A stretch of 64,000 bases of DNA from Hephaestia mangrovi (GCF_019880555.1 NZ_JAINVU010000009.1:1-64000), one strand, 5' to 3'. Counted from the first letter of the stretch, positions 17,256-27,232 are shown. A program made the numbers and translations. Notes: a model not told the origin generated them from the sequence alone.

Positions 17256-20200
17256 ATGAAGATGAAGATGATCCTGCTGGCCGGGGCGGCCGGCATGATG
17301 GCGACGCCGGCTTTCGCCACGCAGGCGAGCACGCCGATCGCCCAGCATCAGTTCGCGATCAACCTGCCGGCGCAATCGCTGGATTCGTCGCTGTTCCAGA
17401 TTTCACGCATGACCGGACTGCAGATCCTGTTCACCGATCGCGCGATCACCGCGCTGAAGGCGCCGCCGCTGATCGGCCATTACACGCCGCCGCAGATGCT
17501 CGACACGGTTCTCGCCGGCAGCGGCTACACCTACCGCTTCACCACCGGAGACGCGGTGCGCATCGTTCGCAACGGCAAGGCACGAATAAGCGCGATCGAC
17601 TATCAGGCATCCGAGGACCAGCCGGTTGCTTCGTCCGGCCCGACCACAGGCGGTACGCAGGTCGCGTCCGTGCCGGAGCAGGCGTCCACCGAAGCGCAGC
17701 CCGAGATCGTCGTCGTCGGCACGCAGATCCAGGGAGCGCAGGTCAGCAAGGCGCTGCCCGTCACCGTGCTCGACCAGAACCAGATCACCGCGACCGGCGC
17801 GGTTTCCGGCGATGAATTGTTCCGGTCGATCCCGCAGCTCGGCGACGTCTCGTTCAATTCGGCCTATCTGCCCAACAGCTCGAACGCGGCGCGCGGCGAC
17901 GTCGGCTCAGTCAACCTGCGTAATCTGGGCGTCGGCAACACGCTGGTGCTGATCGACGGCCGCCGCGTCGTCCACCACCCGACCAGCCGGGCCGACGACA
18001 ATCTGGTGCCGGTGCTGACCTACAACACCAACGCGATTCCCGTCGCCGGCATCGACCAGTTGCAAGTGCTGCGCGACGGCGCGGCGGCGATCTACGGCTC
18101 GGACGCGGTGGCCGGCGTAATCAACGCCGTGCTGCGCAAGGATTACCACGGCGCCAGCCTCGATATGCAATACGGGCTCGCCCAAGGCACCTCGATGCAC
18201 GAGTTCAGCGTCAACGGTGTGACCGGGCTCGACCTCGGCGACAAGGGCAACATCACCATCTTCGGCGATTATACGCACCGTTCGATGCTGCGCGCCGCCG
18301 ACCAGGATTATACCGCATCCTCCGACAAGCGCGACCTGTTCGCCGGCACGCGGTTCGACGGCTCGACCTCGCTCGACGGACGATCGAGCACCACGCCCTG
18401 GGGCTATTTCCAGGTCGTCGGCGCCAGCGGCGGCGCCTATCAGGGCAGCACCCGCATCACCTCGTCGGGCGGCTATTTCCACATCCAGCCGCAGACCAAC
18501 CCCGGCTGCCTGTCGGACCTCGCCAACGGCATCTGCATCGACGACGGCTCGATCTCGACCTCGGGCGACGATCGCAACCTGCGCTACGACCGGGTGGCGG
18601 CATCGAACCAGACGATCATGCCCGAAACCGATCGCGGCAACATCTATGCGACCGGGCATTACGACCTCTCGCCGGACCTCGAATTGTTCGGCGAAGCGGG
18701 ACTCTATCTCGCCAAGACGCGTAGCTGGCAGACTTCGACCTACACGCTGAGCGCGACGCCGATCACCATTCCGGCTTCCAATTATTACAACCCGTTCGGC
18801 CCCGTGACCTTCGCCAACGGCACCGCCAATCCCAGTCGCCTGCCGGGGCTTACCAACGTGCCGGATTCGGGTTTGCCGGTGACGCTCAAGACATATGATT
18901 TCTCCGACACCGGGGCCAACCTCGTCCTGGTCAAGAACAGCGAGTATCGGCTGGTCGGCGGCTTGCGCTGGCAGCTCGGCCGATTCCATCTCGAATCGGC
19001 GGGCACCTATTCGGAAGCGCGCGTCCATGACCGCTCGCAGGGACTGAGCGCGACCTTGCTCCAGCAGCAGCTCGCCCTGTCGACGCCCGACGCCTATGAT
19101 CCGTTCAACGGCGCCAATCTCGCCAACCCCAGCCTACGCGACGACACCGTGAGCAGCCAGTCGTCGATCGATGCCGCGCGGATCTGGGCCAACCGCGTCT
19201 CCAAGGCGACGCTGGCGATGTGGGATTTCAAGGCAACCACCGATCGCCTGCTGTCGCTGCCCGGCGGCGATCTGGGCATCGCGATCGGCGGCGAGGTGCG
19301 GCGCGAGACGCAAAGCGACAATCGCGATCCGCGTGTCGATGGCACCACGACGTTCACCGACATGGTCACCGGCAAAACCTATGACAGCGACCTGATCGGC
19401 ACCAGCGCCTCACCAGACACCTTCGGCGCGCGCACCGTCGAGGCGGCCTATGCCGAACTCGCCGTGCCGGTCATCTCTCCCGAGATGGGCGTGCCGCTGA
19501 TGCGCAATATCGAGCTGCAGATCGCCGGCCGCTTCGAACATTACAGCGATGCCGGCTCGGTGGCGAAGCCCAAGATCGCGGGCTCGTGGGACGTGTTCGA
19601 CGGGCTGAGACTGCGCGGTTCCTATTCCGAAGGCTTCAAGGCGCCAAATCTCGAGCAGGTCAACGCAACCCTGGTCACCCGATCGAACACGCAGACCGAT
19701 TGGGTGCGATGCGAGGCCGATCTGCGCGCCGGGCGCATCGCTAGCTTCGATGATTGCAGCGAATCCTATTCGGTGACGTCACGGCGCTCGGGCAATCCCG
19801 ACCTCAAGCCGGAGGAATCGCGCACTTGGTCGGCCGGCATCGTGCTGGAACCGAAGTTCATCCCGTCGCGCTTCGGGCGGCTGACGCTGACCGCCGACTA
19901 TTGGGATGTCCACCAGACCGGCATCGTTGGCCTGTTCGGCGCCAACAATGCGACGATCGAGGACTATCTGCTGCGCACGCAGGGGAGCAGCAATCCCGAT
20001 GTCGTCCGCGCAGCGCCGACCGCCGACGACATTGCCCAGTTCGCCGGCACCGGCATCGATCCGGTCGGCCAGATCCTGTACGTCACCGATGCCTATCGCA
20101 ACCTGTTGCCGCAGCACGCCTCGGGAATCGATTTCGGCCTGACCTGGCGCCTGCGCGATACCGGGATCGGCGACTTCACGCTGAATCTCAATGCCGCCTA

Positions 20201-20648
20201 TCTGCGCAAATTCTATCAGTCGCCCTCACCCGACGTCGCCGCGCTGATGGCCGCGCGCGATGCCGGCGAGATCGACGCCAGCACCTATATCAGCGGCGGC
20301 GGCGATCTCGTCCGCCAGGACGGCAAGCCGCGCTGGAAGGGCTCGGGTAGCCTGACCTGGTCCTACAAGCAGTTCCAGATCGGCGCCTACAGCCAATATA
20401 CCGGGTCGATCTACGACAACGGCCTGACCGACAGCGCGGGCGAGGCCTGGCTGGTGTCCGACCAGCTCACCTTCAACCTTTACGGCCAGGTTACCGTCGG
20501 CCAGCGCGACTCGCGCCAGTACCAGTTCCGGCTCGGCGCGCGTAACCTGTTCGACAAGGCCCCGCCGCTGAGTTCGGATGGCTATTACGCGTCGCTCTAC
20601 AACCCGTATGGGCGTTATCTCTACGTCAACGTCCGCACCTCGTTCTGA
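17256..20648 (+). CDS. TonB-dependent receptor with N-terminal STN signalling domain
   Basis: A 1130-residue outer-membrane receptor. After the signal peptide (MKMKMILLAGAAGMMATPAFA) comes a secretin/TonB N-terminal (STN) domain at about residues 30-110 (FAINLPAQSLDSSLFQISRMTGLQILF), which signals to FecR. A TonB-box-like EIVVVGTQI follows, then the plug (GSVNLRNLGVGNTLVLIDGRRVV, LRDGAAAIYGSDAVAGVIN) and a 22-strand barrel ending in YVNVRTSF. The plug style matches the Ala-rich RGAs-type receptors of sphingomonads that import peptides, glycans or siderophores. It is followed within 5 bases by gamma-glutamyltransferase, so the substrate is probably a gamma-glutamyl or other small peptide (inference). 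Confidence 0.93.
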   Translation: MKMKMILLAGAAGMMATPAFATQASTPIAQHQFAINLPAQSLDSSLFQISRMTGLQILFTDRAITALKAPPLIGHYTPPQMLDTVLAGSGYTYRFTTGDAVRIVRNGKARISAIDYQASEDQPVASSGPTTGGTQVASVPEQASTEAQPEIVVVGTQIQGAQVSKALPVTVLDQNQITATGAVSGDELFRSIPQLGDVSFNSAYLPNSSNAARGDVGSVNLRNLGVGNTLVLIDGRRVVHHPTSRADDNLVPVLTYNTNAIPVAGIDQLQVLRDGAAAIYGSDAVAGVINAVLRKDYHGASLDMQYGLAQGTSMHEFSVNGVTGLDLGDKGNITIFGDYTHRSMLRAADQDYTASSDKRDLFAGTRFDGSTSLDGRSSTTPWGYFQVVGASGGAYQGSTRITSSGGYFHIQPQTNPGCLSDLANGICIDDGSISTSGDDRNLRYDRVAASNQTIMPETDRGNIYATGHYDLSPDLELFGEAGLYLAKTRSWQTSTYTLSATPITIPASNYYNPFGPVTFANGTANPSRLPGLTNVPDSGLPVTLKTYDFSDTGANLVLVKNSEYRLVGGLRWQLGRFHLESAGTYSEARVHDRSQGLSATLLQQQLALSTPDAYDPFNGANLANPSLRDDTVSSQSSIDAARIWANRVSKATLAMWDFKATTDRLLSLPGGDLGIAIGGEVRRETQSDNRDPRVDGTTTFTDMVTGKTYDSDLIGTSASPDTFGARTVEAAYAELAVPVISPEMGVPLMRNIELQIAGRFEHYSDAGSVAKPKIAGSWDVFDGLRLRGSYSEGFKAPNLEQVNATLVTRSNTQTDWVRCEADLRAGRIASFDDCSESYSVTSRRSGNPDLKPEESRTWSAGIVLEPKFIPSRFGRLTLTADYWDVHQTGIVGLFGANNATIEDYLLRTQGSSNPDVVRAAPTADDIAQFAGTGIDPVGQILYVTDAYRNLLPQHASGIDFGLTWRLRDTGIGDFTLNLNAAYLRKFYQSPSPDVAALMAARDAGEIDASTYISGGGDLVRQDGKPRWKGSGSLTWSYKQFQIGAYSQYTGSIYDNGLTDSAGEAWLVSDQLTFNLYGQVTVGQRDSRQYQFRLGARNLFDKAPPLSSDGYYASLYNPYGRYLYVNVRTSF

Positions 20649-20652
20649 TCGG

Positions 20653-22428
20653 ATGACTTTCATGCTCGAACTGCGGAGCCCGATTGGGCGGGCGGCGGCC
20701 TTTGCTGCCCTCGCCGGCCTTTCCCTCACACCGGCGGGCGCGCGACAGGCGACAGCCCCGCCCCACCCGGCTGCTTATGCCAAGACCGGCGGCGACATCG
20801 TCGGCTATGGCGAGATCCACCATCCGGTGATCGGCCGCGGCGGCATGGTGGTCGCCCAGAACGGCTACGGCACGAAGGTCGGGGTCCAGATCCTGCGCAA
20901 GGGCGGCAATGCCGTCGACGCGGCGGTGGCGGTGGCGTTCGCCGAAGCCGTGTCGCTGGCGCGTGCGGGCAATCTCGGCGGCGGCGGCTATATGCTCGTC
21001 CACATGGCCGCGCATGGCGGCAAGCCGGCAACGACGGTCGCGATCGACTATTACGGTATCGCGCCGCACCGGGTGACGCCCGACCTGCTGCTCGACAAGA
21101 CCGGCAAGTTCGATCACGCGCTTACATGGTCGTTCAAGGGCGTCGCCGTGCCGGGCACGGTCGCGGGGCTATGGGCGGCGCACAGCCGGTTCGGCAAACT
21201 GCCCTGGGCCGAGGTGGTGCAGCCGGCGATCGACCTCGCTACCGACGGCGTCATCCTGAGCGACGCGGAAGCCGACGCCACCGCGCAGGAAGCCAAGGCA
21301 CTGGCCAAGGACCCCGGCGCGCGCGCCATCTACCTGAAGCCCGACGGCAGCCCCTACAAGGCCGGCGAGCTGTTTCGCCAGCCCGACCTCGCGGCGACGC
21401 TGACGGCGATCCGCGACCATGGCCGCGACGGGTTCTACAAGGGGCCGGTCGCCGACAAGCTGGTCGCGGCGATGAAGGCCAATGGCGGCATCATCGACCA
21501 GCAGGACCTCGACGATTATCACGCCGACGTCACGGCGCCGGTCTGGTCGAGCTATCGCGGGCAGCGCATCGCCTATATGCCGCCGACCGCTTCCGGCGTG
21601 AGTGTCGCCGAGGCGATGAACATCCTCGAACATTTCCCGATCACCAGGATGGGCTGGGGCAGCGTCGCCGACCTGCATACGCTCGCCGAGACGCTGAAGA
21701 TCGCCTCGTCGGATCGTCGCCTGGTCGGTGGCGGGCCGGATTGGCACACGCCGACCGACGGGCTGGCGAGCAAGGCCTTCGCCGCGAAACGTGCCGCGCT
21801 GATCAAGCCGGACAGTTCGCTCAGCGCGAAGACGATGCCCGACGGCGATCCTTATCCGTTCGAGGGCAAGGACACGACGCACTTCTCGGTCGCCGATGCG
21901 CAAGGAGACGTGGTCAGCAACACCTACACGCTGAGCGCGTCCTATGGCGCGCATGTCGTGGCACCGGGGACCGGCTTCCTGCTCAACAACTCGCTCGGCA
22001 ACCTCGCCTGGGGCGACTGGGCCAAGACGCACAAGGCCACCGAGGTGGTGCCCGGCAAACGCGTCGGCTCGACAATCACGCCGCTGATCGTGTTCAAGGA
22101 CGACAAGCCGTGGCTGGTCAGCGGCACGCCCGGCGGCGGCACGATCATTTCGACGATGGTGCAACTGCTCTCCAACGTGATCGATTTCCACCTCAACATC
22201 GCGGAGGCGGCCGAACGCCCGCGCATCAACCAATATGGCGGTGACGGCCCCTTGGAGATGGAAGGCGGCTATTCGCCCGACGTCGCCCGTTTGCTTGAAG
22301 CCAAGGGGCACGAGGTGGTGCCGTCCAAGACGATGGGCAGCACGCAATCGATCATGATCAACGGCGATCGCTTCCTCGGCGCCGCCGACACGCGCCGTCC
22401 CGACGCGCTGGCGCTCGGGGTCCGCTGA
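20653..22428 (+). CDS. ggt: gamma-glutamyltransferase
   Basis: A protein of about 591 residues, an Ntn-hydrolase that cleaves gamma-glutamyl bonds (for example glutathione) after autoprocessing into two subunits. The signal peptide is AAAFAALAGLSLTPAGA. Family motifs include GGNAVDAAVAVAFAEAV, NLGGGGYMLVH and the processing site DTTHFSV, where Thr408 would become the N-terminal nucleophile. LNNSLGNLAWGD and GTPGGGTIISTMVQ follow, the latter binding the glutamyl carboxylate. The start at 20653 is 4 bases after the receptor stop; ATG 20662 is also possible. Periplasmic, working with the receptor and the two peptidase-like genes downstream. Confidence 0.93.
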   Translation: MTFMLELRSPIGRAAAFAALAGLSLTPAGARQATAPPHPAAYAKTGGDIVGYGEIHHPVIGRGGMVVAQNGYGTKVGVQILRKGGNAVDAAVAVAFAEAVSLARAGNLGGGGYMLVHMAAHGGKPATTVAIDYYGIAPHRVTPDLLLDKTGKFDHALTWSFKGVAVPGTVAGLWAAHSRFGKLPWAEVVQPAIDLATDGVILSDAEADATAQEAKALAKDPGARAIYLKPDGSPYKAGELFRQPDLAATLTAIRDHGRDGFYKGPVADKLVAAMKANGGIIDQQDLDDYHADVTAPVWSSYRGQRIAYMPPTASGVSVAEAMNILEHFPITRMGWGSVADLHTLAETLKIASSDRRLVGGGPDWHTPTDGLASKAFAAKRAALIKPDSSLSAKTMPDGDPYPFEGKDTTHFSVADAQGDVVSNTYTLSASYGAHVVAPGTGFLLNNSLGNLAWGDWAKTHKATEVVPGKRVGSTITPLIVFKDDKPWLVSGTPGGGTIISTMVQLLSNVIDFHLNIAEAAERPRINQYGGDGPLEMEGGYSPDVARLLEAKGHEVVPSKTMGSTQSIMINGDRFLGAADTRRPDALALGVR

Positions 22429-22622
22429 CCATATCGTCATCCCGCGCACGATCGCAATTTCAGGCTATAGCGCGGGACCGAGCGGAAATGCGATCCGGCG
22501 TCGAGAGGGAAATGCTCGACCGCGTCTTGCTCGACCGCGTCTTGATCGTCGCCGGGGATCGCGCATGGCGGAGCCGGCGTTCGACTTCGCCTCGTTCAGC
22601 GCAACATTTGTCGAGGATATGA

Positions 22623-23966
22623 ATGAAACACACGCTTCCGTTTTTCGCCGCCGCGCTTGCAGCCCTGCCAGCCCATGCCCAGACGACCGTGCCGGCACCG
22701 ACGCTGGACGTTGCCGCCGCAAAGGCGAGGATCGATGCGTCGCTCGACAAGGATTATCCGCACCTGTTCGAGGTCTACAAGGACATCCACCAGCATCCCG
22801 AACTGGCCTTTCAGGAAAACCGCACCGCCGCGTTGCTGGCCGGCGAAATGCGCAAGCTTGGTTTCCAGGTGACCGAGCATGTCGGCAAGACGGGCATCGT
22901 CGCGATCTACAAGAATGGCGAGGGGCCGACCGTGCTGGTGCGCACCGAGCTCGACGCATTGCCGTTGAAGGAGAAGACGGGGCTGCCCTACGCCAGCACG
23001 GCACAGCAGACCGTCGACGGCAAGCTGACCTATGTCGACCATGCCTGCGGGCACGATTCGCACATGGCCTGGTGGCTGGGCGCTGCCGAGGCCTTGCTGG
23101 CGATGAAGGACCAGTGGCACGGCACGTTGATGTTCATCGGTCAGCCTGCCGAGGAGATCATCAGCGGCGCCAAGGCGATGCTCGCCGATGGCCTGTTCAA
23201 ACGCTTTCCGATGCCCGATTACGGTTTTGCTGCGCATGTCGGGCCGGCGCCGATCGGCACCGTCGGCATCAAGGAAGGCGTGATGAGCTCTGCCTCCGAC
23301 ACGATCTACATCACCTTCCACGGTGTCGGTGCGCATGGATCGATGCCCGACAAGAGCATCGACCCGATCGCCGAAGCCGCGCATTTCGTGACCGACGTGC
23401 AGACCGTGATCAGCCGGCAGAAGGACCCGAAGCAGTTCGGCGTGATCACGGTGGGTTCGTTCAATGCGGGCACGGTGGCGAACATCATCCCCGATCACGC
23501 CAATCTGCAGCTTACTCTGCGCTCTTTCTCGCCGGATGTGCGCAAGCTGATCAACGACGGCGTCGCGACCACGGCGAAGGCAGCCGCGATGATGGCGGGC
23601 GCGCCCGAACCCGAGGTAAAACACATGTTCGGCGCGTCGCCGGTGATCAACGACATCGCCTTGTCCGACACGATGAGCGGCGTCATGAAAACCGCGTTGG
23701 GCGATGACAATGTGACGCTGGCGCCGGCTTACAAGCCGGGCGGCAACGCCAGCGAGGATTATTCGGAATTCGTTGCGGCGGGCCTGAAGAAATCGGTCTA
23801 TTTCAGCATCGGCGGCTATGATCCCAAGATGATCGCCGACTACAAGGCGAAGGGCAAGCCGCTGCCGGTAAACCACTCGCCCTATTTCGCGCCGGTACCG
23901 GAGCCGGCGATCCGCACCGGCGTCCGCGTGCTGACGCTGGCGGTGCTGGAGGTTGCCGGCAAATAA
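22623..23966 (+). CDS. exported M20D amidohydrolase (N-acyl/aminoacyl hydrolase type)
   Basis: A 447-residue M20D-family metal-dependent amidohydrolase with a signal peptide (MKHTLPFFAAALAALPAHA). Motifs are DIHQHPELAFQE, TELDALP, the metal-binding ACGHDSHMA and QPAEE, the dimerisation-domain FHGVGAHGSMPDKS, and the C-terminal GNASEDYSEF. The family hydrolyses N-acyl or dipeptide amide bonds, as in hippurate, indole-acetyl-amino-acid or aminobenzoyl-glutamate hydrolases. Export to the periplasm is less usual and fits cleavage of imported peptides. It lies 194 bases after ggt in the same direction. Confidence 0.9.
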   Translation: MKHTLPFFAAALAALPAHAQTTVPAPTLDVAAAKARIDASLDKDYPHLFEVYKDIHQHPELAFQENRTAALLAGEMRKLGFQVTEHVGKTGIVAIYKNGEGPTVLVRTELDALPLKEKTGLPYASTAQQTVDGKLTYVDHACGHDSHMAWWLGAAEALLAMKDQWHGTLMFIGQPAEEIISGAKAMLADGLFKRFPMPDYGFAAHVGPAPIGTVGIKEGVMSSASDTIYITFHGVGAHGSMPDKSIDPIAEAAHFVTDVQTVISRQKDPKQFGVITVGSFNAGTVANIIPDHANLQLTLRSFSPDVRKLINDGVATTAKAAAMMAGAPEPEVKHMFGASPVINDIALSDTMSGVMKTALGDDNVTLAPAYKPGGNASEDYSEFVAAGLKKSVYFSIGGYDPKMIADYKAKGKPLPVNHSPYFAPVPEPAIRTGVRVLTLAVLEVAGK

Positions 23967-24137
23967 GGCTCGTGCCCGTTTTCGGGGCGGTGCGACGCCC
24001 GCGCGCCGATCCCATCTCGTCCGCCATGTTCGATGGCGGTGCTTGAGCATGCGCCACCGAAGAGACTTGCGCATCGGCTCAGTTTGGCCGGTTCTAGTGG
24101 CCATAGAGCATTGATATTCGATTTCAGGAGCTCACCG

Positions 24138-25529
24138 TTGCGGAAACAGATCCTTATCGGCGGCGCAGCGCTGGCGCTTGCCGCGAATGCCCAGCCGACC
24201 CTTCCCAGCCACCCGAAGGCTGAAGCGCAGGCACTCGACCTCGCCGAACAGGCGATTTCATTGCGATCGGTGAGCGGCCCCGGCAACCAAACGCCCCAGG
24301 TCGCCGCGCTTTACAAGGCCGCGCTGGTTGCGGGCGACTTCGCCGACAGCGACGTCACCATCACGCCGGTCGACGATACCGCCTATCTGATCGCGCGCTG
24401 GCCGGGCAGCGACGCCAAGCTCAAGCCACTGGTGATCTCGGGGCATATGGACGTGGTCGCGGCGAATCCCGCCGACTGGCAGCGTGATCCGTTCAAGCCG
24501 GTGGTCGAAAACGGCTATCTGTTCGGGCGCGGGGCGACCGACATGAAACTCGACGGGACACTCGCCATCGCCTCGTTGATCGAGCTGAAGCGCGAAGGCT
24601 ATCATCCGCGCCGGACCATCATTCTGGAATTCTCGGGCGACGAGGAAACCGCGATGAAGACCAGCGCAATTATCGCCGACAAGCTCGCGGACAGCGATCT
24701 GGTGCTCAATATCGACGGCGGGGGCGGCACGCTCGACGAGAAGACGGGCAAACCCGAATATTTCACCTGGCAAGGCGCCGAAAAGACCTATGCCGATTTC
24801 GAGCTGACCGTCACCAATCCTGGCGGCCATTCGTCGATGCCCCGCAAGGACAATGCCATCGTCCAACTCTCAAAAGCGCTGGTGAAGATTGGTGCTTATC
24901 AGTTCAAACCCGAGCTAAGCGATCTGACTCGATCTTATTTCCTTACCGCCGCACAATATGAAGACCCCGAAATCGGCGCGGCGATGCGCGCGTTCGCGGG
25001 CAATCCCGCCGACGCGCGGGCGATCGCCACGCTTTCGGCAAACCCGGCGACGATCGGCAAGATCGGCACGACCTGTGTCGCGACGATGATCGACGGCGGG
25101 CACGCGCTCAACGCCCTGCCGCGACGCGCCACTGCGAACGTCAACTGCCGGATCTTTCCCGGGCACAAACCCGCCGACATCATGGCGGAGCTGCAAAAGG
25201 TGGTTGGCGATCCCGCGGTATCGTTCAAAGACGTAACGGTGGGATCGGTACCCAACGACGCCTCGCCCCGGCGCGCCGACTTCATCGACGCAGTGCACGA
25301 CGCGATGAGCAAGGTTTATCCCGGCGTGCCGGTGTTCCCCAGCATGGCATCGGGCGCGAGCGACAGCATGTGGTTTCGTTATCACCATGTGCCGAGCTAT
25401 GGCGCGAGCCCGGTGTTCATCAAGGAATCGGACGATTTCAGCCACGGATTGAACGAGCGTACGCCGATCGCAAACATCCGTCCCGCTATCGACTATTATC
25501 TCATACTGTTGCCCGCGCTGTCCAAATAG
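24138..25529 (+). CDS. exported M20/M25/M40 family metallo-hydrolase (carboxypeptidase-like)
   Basis: A 463-residue metallopeptidase-like enzyme. The start is a TTG at 24138 with AGGAG seven bases upstream, giving a short signal peptide (RKQILIGGAALALAANAQ); the longer frame from 24033 has no such features. Motifs: SGHMDVVAANPADW (first metal His and Asp), LFGRGATDMKLDG, FSGDEET and the dimerisation-domain NPGGHSSMPRKDN. The C-terminal metal His lies in FSHGLNERTP. M20 members of this kind act as di- or carboxypeptidases. With ggt and the M20D enzyme it completes a periplasmic peptide-degrading set behind the receptor. Confidence 0.9.
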   Translation: MRKQILIGGAALALAANAQPTLPSHPKAEAQALDLAEQAISLRSVSGPGNQTPQVAALYKAALVAGDFADSDVTITPVDDTAYLIARWPGSDAKLKPLVISGHMDVVAANPADWQRDPFKPVVENGYLFGRGATDMKLDGTLAIASLIELKREGYHPRRTIILEFSGDEETAMKTSAIIADKLADSDLVLNIDGGGGTLDEKTGKPEYFTWQGAEKTYADFELTVTNPGGHSSMPRKDNAIVQLSKALVKIGAYQFKPELSDLTRSYFLTAAQYEDPEIGAAMRAFAGNPADARAIATLSANPATIGKIGTTCVATMIDGGHALNALPRRATANVNCRIFPGHKPADIMAELQKVVGDPAVSFKDVTVGSVPNDASPRRADFIDAVHDAMSKVYPGVPVFPSMASGASDSMWFRYHHVPSYGASPVFIKESDDFSHGLNERTPIANIRPAIDYYLILLPALSK

Positions 25530-25700
25530 CGCGGGACATCGGTCAATTGCCGCCTCGGGCATAGATCTTTTCTCGGCCGATCGGCCGCCCCGTTCGATTC
25601 GGCGGAAGCCGATGCACGCGCCGCCGGCTGCGCGACCGGCAATCGAGAAATACGGAAAAAAAGCGACGTCGGTCCTGGGTGATCGGTGTCAATCGCGCCA

Positions 25701-25730
25701 TTGACATCAAATTCCATTTGATGAAATAAT
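25701..25730 (+). promoter_or_regulatory. sigma-70-like promoter of the oligogalacturonate lyase gene
   Basis: TTGACA at 25701-25706 and AATAAT at 25725-25730, separated by 18 bases, about 37 bases before the gene start. The palindromic operator candidate at 25711-25727 fills the space between the two boxes, an arrangement that implies repression. Confidence 0.55.
25711..25727. promoter_or_regulatory. 17-bp palindromic operator candidate, copy 1
   Basis: ATTCCAT-TTG-ATGAAAT, upstream of the PL22 gene and between its promoter boxes. It is one of a set of similar palindromes in the pectin/rhamnose locus. Confidence 0.5.
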
Positions 25731-25766
25731 ATGCCACTATATAGAAATCGGGTAGGCGAGGACGCG

Positions 25767-27134
25767 ATGGGACCAAGCAAGCGATCGCGGTTGAAAATTG
25801 CCGCGCTGGAAATCGGGCTCGTGGCTGCGGCGCAGCTTGCAGCCATGCCGCTGATGGCAGCGCAGCAGGCCTCCCCCACCGCCCAGGTTCCGCGAGACTG
25901 GATCGATCCGCATACCGGGCATCGCATCGTTCGCCTGTCGAACGAGCCGGGTAGCCTAAGCCTCTATTTCAACTACGACGCCTATACCCCCCAAGGCGAC
26001 AAGATGGTCATCACCACGCCCCGCGGCATCGCGGCGATCGACTTGAAGACGTTCAAGGAAAGGCCGGTTCGCGACATCGCGGTGCCCTATCGGCTGCTGT
26101 TCACTGGCCACAAGACGCGCAACGTCTATTACGAGACGCTGTCGAAAGACGCCGACGGCCCGAAGACCGTGTATGCGGTCGACATCGATACCGGCAAGCA
26201 GCGCAAGATCACCGACATCGCGCATGGCGACATCCAGACGATCAATGCCGACGAGACGCTTTTGGGCGGGGTGATGACCGACCCAACAGCCTCATCGCAA
26301 TCGCTCGACTATTTCAAGAAAAGCGACAGCCGCTTCGGCCAGGCCAATTATCAGGCGAAAGGCGCCGATGGAAAGCCGTTGCCCTATGCGGATGCCAAGG
26401 AAATCCGCATGAACGAGCGGCTCGAGGCGAAAATCCCTATGACGATGTTCGTCGTCGATACGCATACCGGCCAGCAACGCGCGATCTATAGTTCGACCGA
26501 CTGGCTGAACCACCTCCAGTTCTCGCCGACCGATCCCGCCCTGCTGATGTTCTGCCATGAAGGCCCGTGGCAGAAGGTCGATCGATTGTGGCTACTGCAT
26601 CTCGACCAGCCCGGTGCCAAGCCGGTCAAGATCCACCAGCGCACGATGAACATGGAGATCGCCGGCCACGAATGGTTCAGCACCGACGGCAAGACCATCT
26701 GGTACGACCTGCAAACGCCGCGCGGACAGGATTTCTGGGTGGCCGGCTATGACATCGCGACGGGCAAGCGCACCTGGTATCACCTCACGCGCAACGAATG
26801 GTCGGTTCATTACAACCAGTCGGCCGATCGTTCGATGTTCTCCGGCGACGGCGGGGACCCGAACATGGTTGCCCACGCGCCGGACGGCAAATGGCTATAC
26901 CTGTTCACGCCCCATCGCGTGATTCCCGATGCCGGCATTCCCTCCCCCAATTCCGCATCGCTGATCGAACCCGGCTATTTCACTGCCGAAAAGCTGGTCG
27001 ACATGACAAAGCAGGATTACCGGCTGGAGCCGAACGGCAAATTCTCGCCCGACGGCAAATGGCTGATCTTCCGATCGAACATGTTCGGCCCGAGCTATGT
27101 TTTCGCGGTCGAGCTCGCCAAGTCGCCCCGATAA
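25767..27134 (+). CDS. ogl: oligogalacturonate lyase, PL22 family
   Basis: A 455-residue exported beta-propeller lyase that cuts short (unsaturated) oligogalacturonates by beta-elimination, giving 4-deoxy-5-hexoseulose uronate. Family motifs: DPHTGHRIVRLSNEPGS at the mature N-terminus, HLQFSPTDPALLMFCHEGPW, GHEWFSTDG and NEWSVHYNQSAD, which carry the His residues used for Mn2+ binding and catalysis in characterised members. The ATG at 25767 follows GGCGAGGA and opens a signal peptide (KIAALEIGLVAAAQLAAMPLMA). Most PL22 enzymes are cytoplasmic, so periplasmic export is notable. First gene of the pectin locus. Confidence 0.9.
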   Translation: MGPSKRSRLKIAALEIGLVAAAQLAAMPLMAAQQASPTAQVPRDWIDPHTGHRIVRLSNEPGSLSLYFNYDAYTPQGDKMVITTPRGIAAIDLKTFKERPVRDIAVPYRLLFTGHKTRNVYYETLSKDADGPKTVYAVDIDTGKQRKITDIAHGDIQTINADETLLGGVMTDPTASSQSLDYFKKSDSRFGQANYQAKGADGKPLPYADAKEIRMNERLEAKIPMTMFVVDTHTGQQRAIYSSTDWLNHLQFSPTDPALLMFCHEGPWQKVDRLWLLHLDQPGAKPVKIHQRTMNMEIAGHEWFSTDGKTIWYDLQTPRGQDFWVAGYDIATGKRTWYHLTRNEWSVHYNQSADRSMFSGDGGDPNMVAHAPDGKWLYLFTPHRVIPDAGIPSPNSASLIEPGYFTAEKLVDMTKQDYRLEPNGKFSPDGKWLIFRSNMFGPSYVFAVELAKSPR

Positions 27135-27183
27135 CCAGGAACCAGCGGGACGCTACTCTTGACAGATGCCCAAACTGGGTTCA

Positions 27184-27200
27184 ATTTCATTTTATAGAAT
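27184..27200. promoter_or_regulatory. 17-bp palindromic operator candidate, copy 2
   Basis: ATTTCAT-TTT-ATAGAAT, 33 bases before the TTG start of the TonB receptor gene. Flanking bases (AATATTCCAC) resemble those after copy 1. Confidence 0.5.
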
Positions 27201-27232
27201 AATATTCCACATTATGGATCGGAGAGGAAGCC

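Noticed and set aside
24033..24137. N-terminal extension of the M20 hydrolase from an ATG at 24033
   Set aside because: The extension is not signal-peptide-like, whereas the TTG at 24138 has AGGAG and opens a hydrophobic export signal.
27159..27164. TTGACA upstream of the second TonB receptor gene as a -35 box
   Set aside because: No -10-like hexamer lies 16-19 bases downstream; the AT-rich palindrome is about 30 bases away.
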